The notes under the pieces were generated by a model. It saw only the letters and a program-made list of their open reading frames with translations, did not search any database and was not told the DNA's origin. From the NCBI GenBank assembly GCA_007695195.1, contig REEG01000077.1, forward strand, positions 1-33,754: DNA of 33,754 nucleotides, written 5' to 3'. This stretch comes from Gemmatimonadales bacterium (GTDB taxonomy: Bacteria; Gemmatimonadota; Gemmatimonadetes; Longimicrobiales; Gaopeijiaceae). Shown piece after piece: positions 33,448 to 33,754 of this stretch (its first letter is position 1; each line of letters opens with the position of its first letter). The position numbers and the translations under genes are program-made.

Positions 33448-33754
33448 CTAGCCGGCGGTCAACGCGCCGGGGCGGGGAGCCGCCTCCTCCCGGGGAAGGG
33501 AGTTCAGGCACAGGGTGTTGGCCTCGGGCCGGCAGCGGCACGGACCGTAGCGGAAGCCCACGGAGCTGGGCTCGCCGGTGAGGAAGGGTTCCATGAGGTC
33601 CGCCAGGACCCGGGCGAAGCGGGGGTCCTCGTGGGGCACCGGCACACGGTGGAATCCCAGCCCCCGTTCCTCGGCCTCTTCCCGCAGTTCGTGGTCCAAC
33701 TCGGCCAGCGTCTCGGACTGCTCGTGCATGAAGGAGACGGGATCCACCACCACG
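33448..33754 (-). CDS. hemH: Ferrochelatase, Fe-S type (N-terminal part outside window)
   Basis: Only the C-terminal 102 residues or so are visible; the frame runs through the window edge. Ferrochelatase inserts Fe2+ into protoporphyrin IX or coproporphyrin III. The segment VVVDPVSFMHEQSETLAELDHELREEA matches the conserved end of the second ferrochelatase domain (usually PIGFVSEHIETLxELDxE, here with FMHEQSETL), followed by GLGFHRVPVPHEDPRF. The last residues contain CRCRPEANTLC, three cysteines in the place where many ferrochelatases bind a [2Fe-2S] cluster with one further upstream cysteine. It competes with Mg-chelatase for porphyrin. Confidence 0.85.
   Translation of the reverse strand, partial: VVVDPVSFMHEQSETLAELDHELREEAEERGLGFHRVPVPHEDPRFARVLADLMEPFLTGEPSSVGFRYGPCRCRPEANTLCLNSLPREEAAPRPGALTAG

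Noticed and set aside
1-33754. CRISPR arrays, insertion sequences, tRNA and rRNA genes, prophage or integrase genes
   Set aside because: None seen: no regularly spaced repeats, no transposase or integrase domains among the frames, and no complete RNA gene structure that I could recognise.

Overview
This window holds about half of a photosynthesis gene cluster of the purple-bacterial (type 2 reaction centre) kind, followed by a stretch of ordinary and accessory chromosomal genes. The DNA is very GC-rich, so many long antisense open frames are only shadows. The pigment and reaction-centre genes look like those of phototrophic Proteobacteria. The flanking genes (a DUF3810 metalloprotease-like membrane protein, a cyclic-2,3-diphosphoglycerate-synthetase-like GTPase, exported M24 and M28 peptidases, a type III polyketide synthase) do not. 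Together this fits an aerobic anoxygenic phototroph of the phylum Gemmatimonadota (Gemmatimonas phototrophica-like), whose cluster is believed to come from Proteobacteria. That assignment is inference from gene content, not from a marker gene.

Region 1 (1-6843): the end of a phytoene-desaturase-like FAD oxidoreductase converges on crtI (phytoene desaturase, minus strand). Divergent from crtI is a tight bchI-bchD-crtF operon, encoding two Mg-chelatase subunits and a carotenoid O-methyltransferase. It ends in a 13-bp terminator hairpin. Region 2 (6864-12003): two perfect TGT-N12-ACA palindromes 8 bp apart, the second overlapping a TTGACA -35 box, sit upstream of bchC-bchX-bchY-bchZ. These genes encode 3-hydroxyethyl bacteriochlorophyllide dehydrogenase and the three chlorophyllide reductase subunits. 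This is the classic PpsR/CrtJ-regulated arrangement. Region 3 (12047-18212): bchO lies inverted between bchZ and pufB. After it comes pufB-pufA-(strong hairpin)-pufL-pufM-pufC, which encodes the LH1 antenna, the reaction centre and a four-haem cytochrome subunit. The operon runs on without a break into an NfuA-type Fe-S carrier gene and puhE, a reaction-centre assembly factor normally found in the puh operon.

Region 4 (18258-25714): a CpgS-like GTPase (minus), a porin-like outer-membrane protein, an alpha/beta-hydrolase-OsmC fusion (minus), and a possible operon of type III polyketide synthase, SbtA bicarbonate transporter, SbtB PII-like regulator and a small outer-membrane beta-barrel protein. 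Region 5 (25775-33754): delta-1-pyrroline-5-carboxylate dehydrogenase, a small lipoprotein and an M28 peptidase (all minus), then an exported M24 peptidase, a DUF3810 membrane protein and a HemY-type protoporphyrinogen oxidase. The window ends inside an Fe-S-type ferrochelatase gene (minus).

Together the genes cover Mg insertion (bchI, bchD, possibly bchO), the final reductions to bacteriochlorophyllide a (bchXYZ, bchC), two carotenoid steps (crtI, crtF), the RC-LH1-cytochrome complex (pufBALMC) and assembly support (puhE, probably nfuA). Genes for the earlier bacteriochlorophyll steps (bchFNBHLM, acsF), puhA, crtB, bchP/bchG and the regulator ppsR are not in this window.
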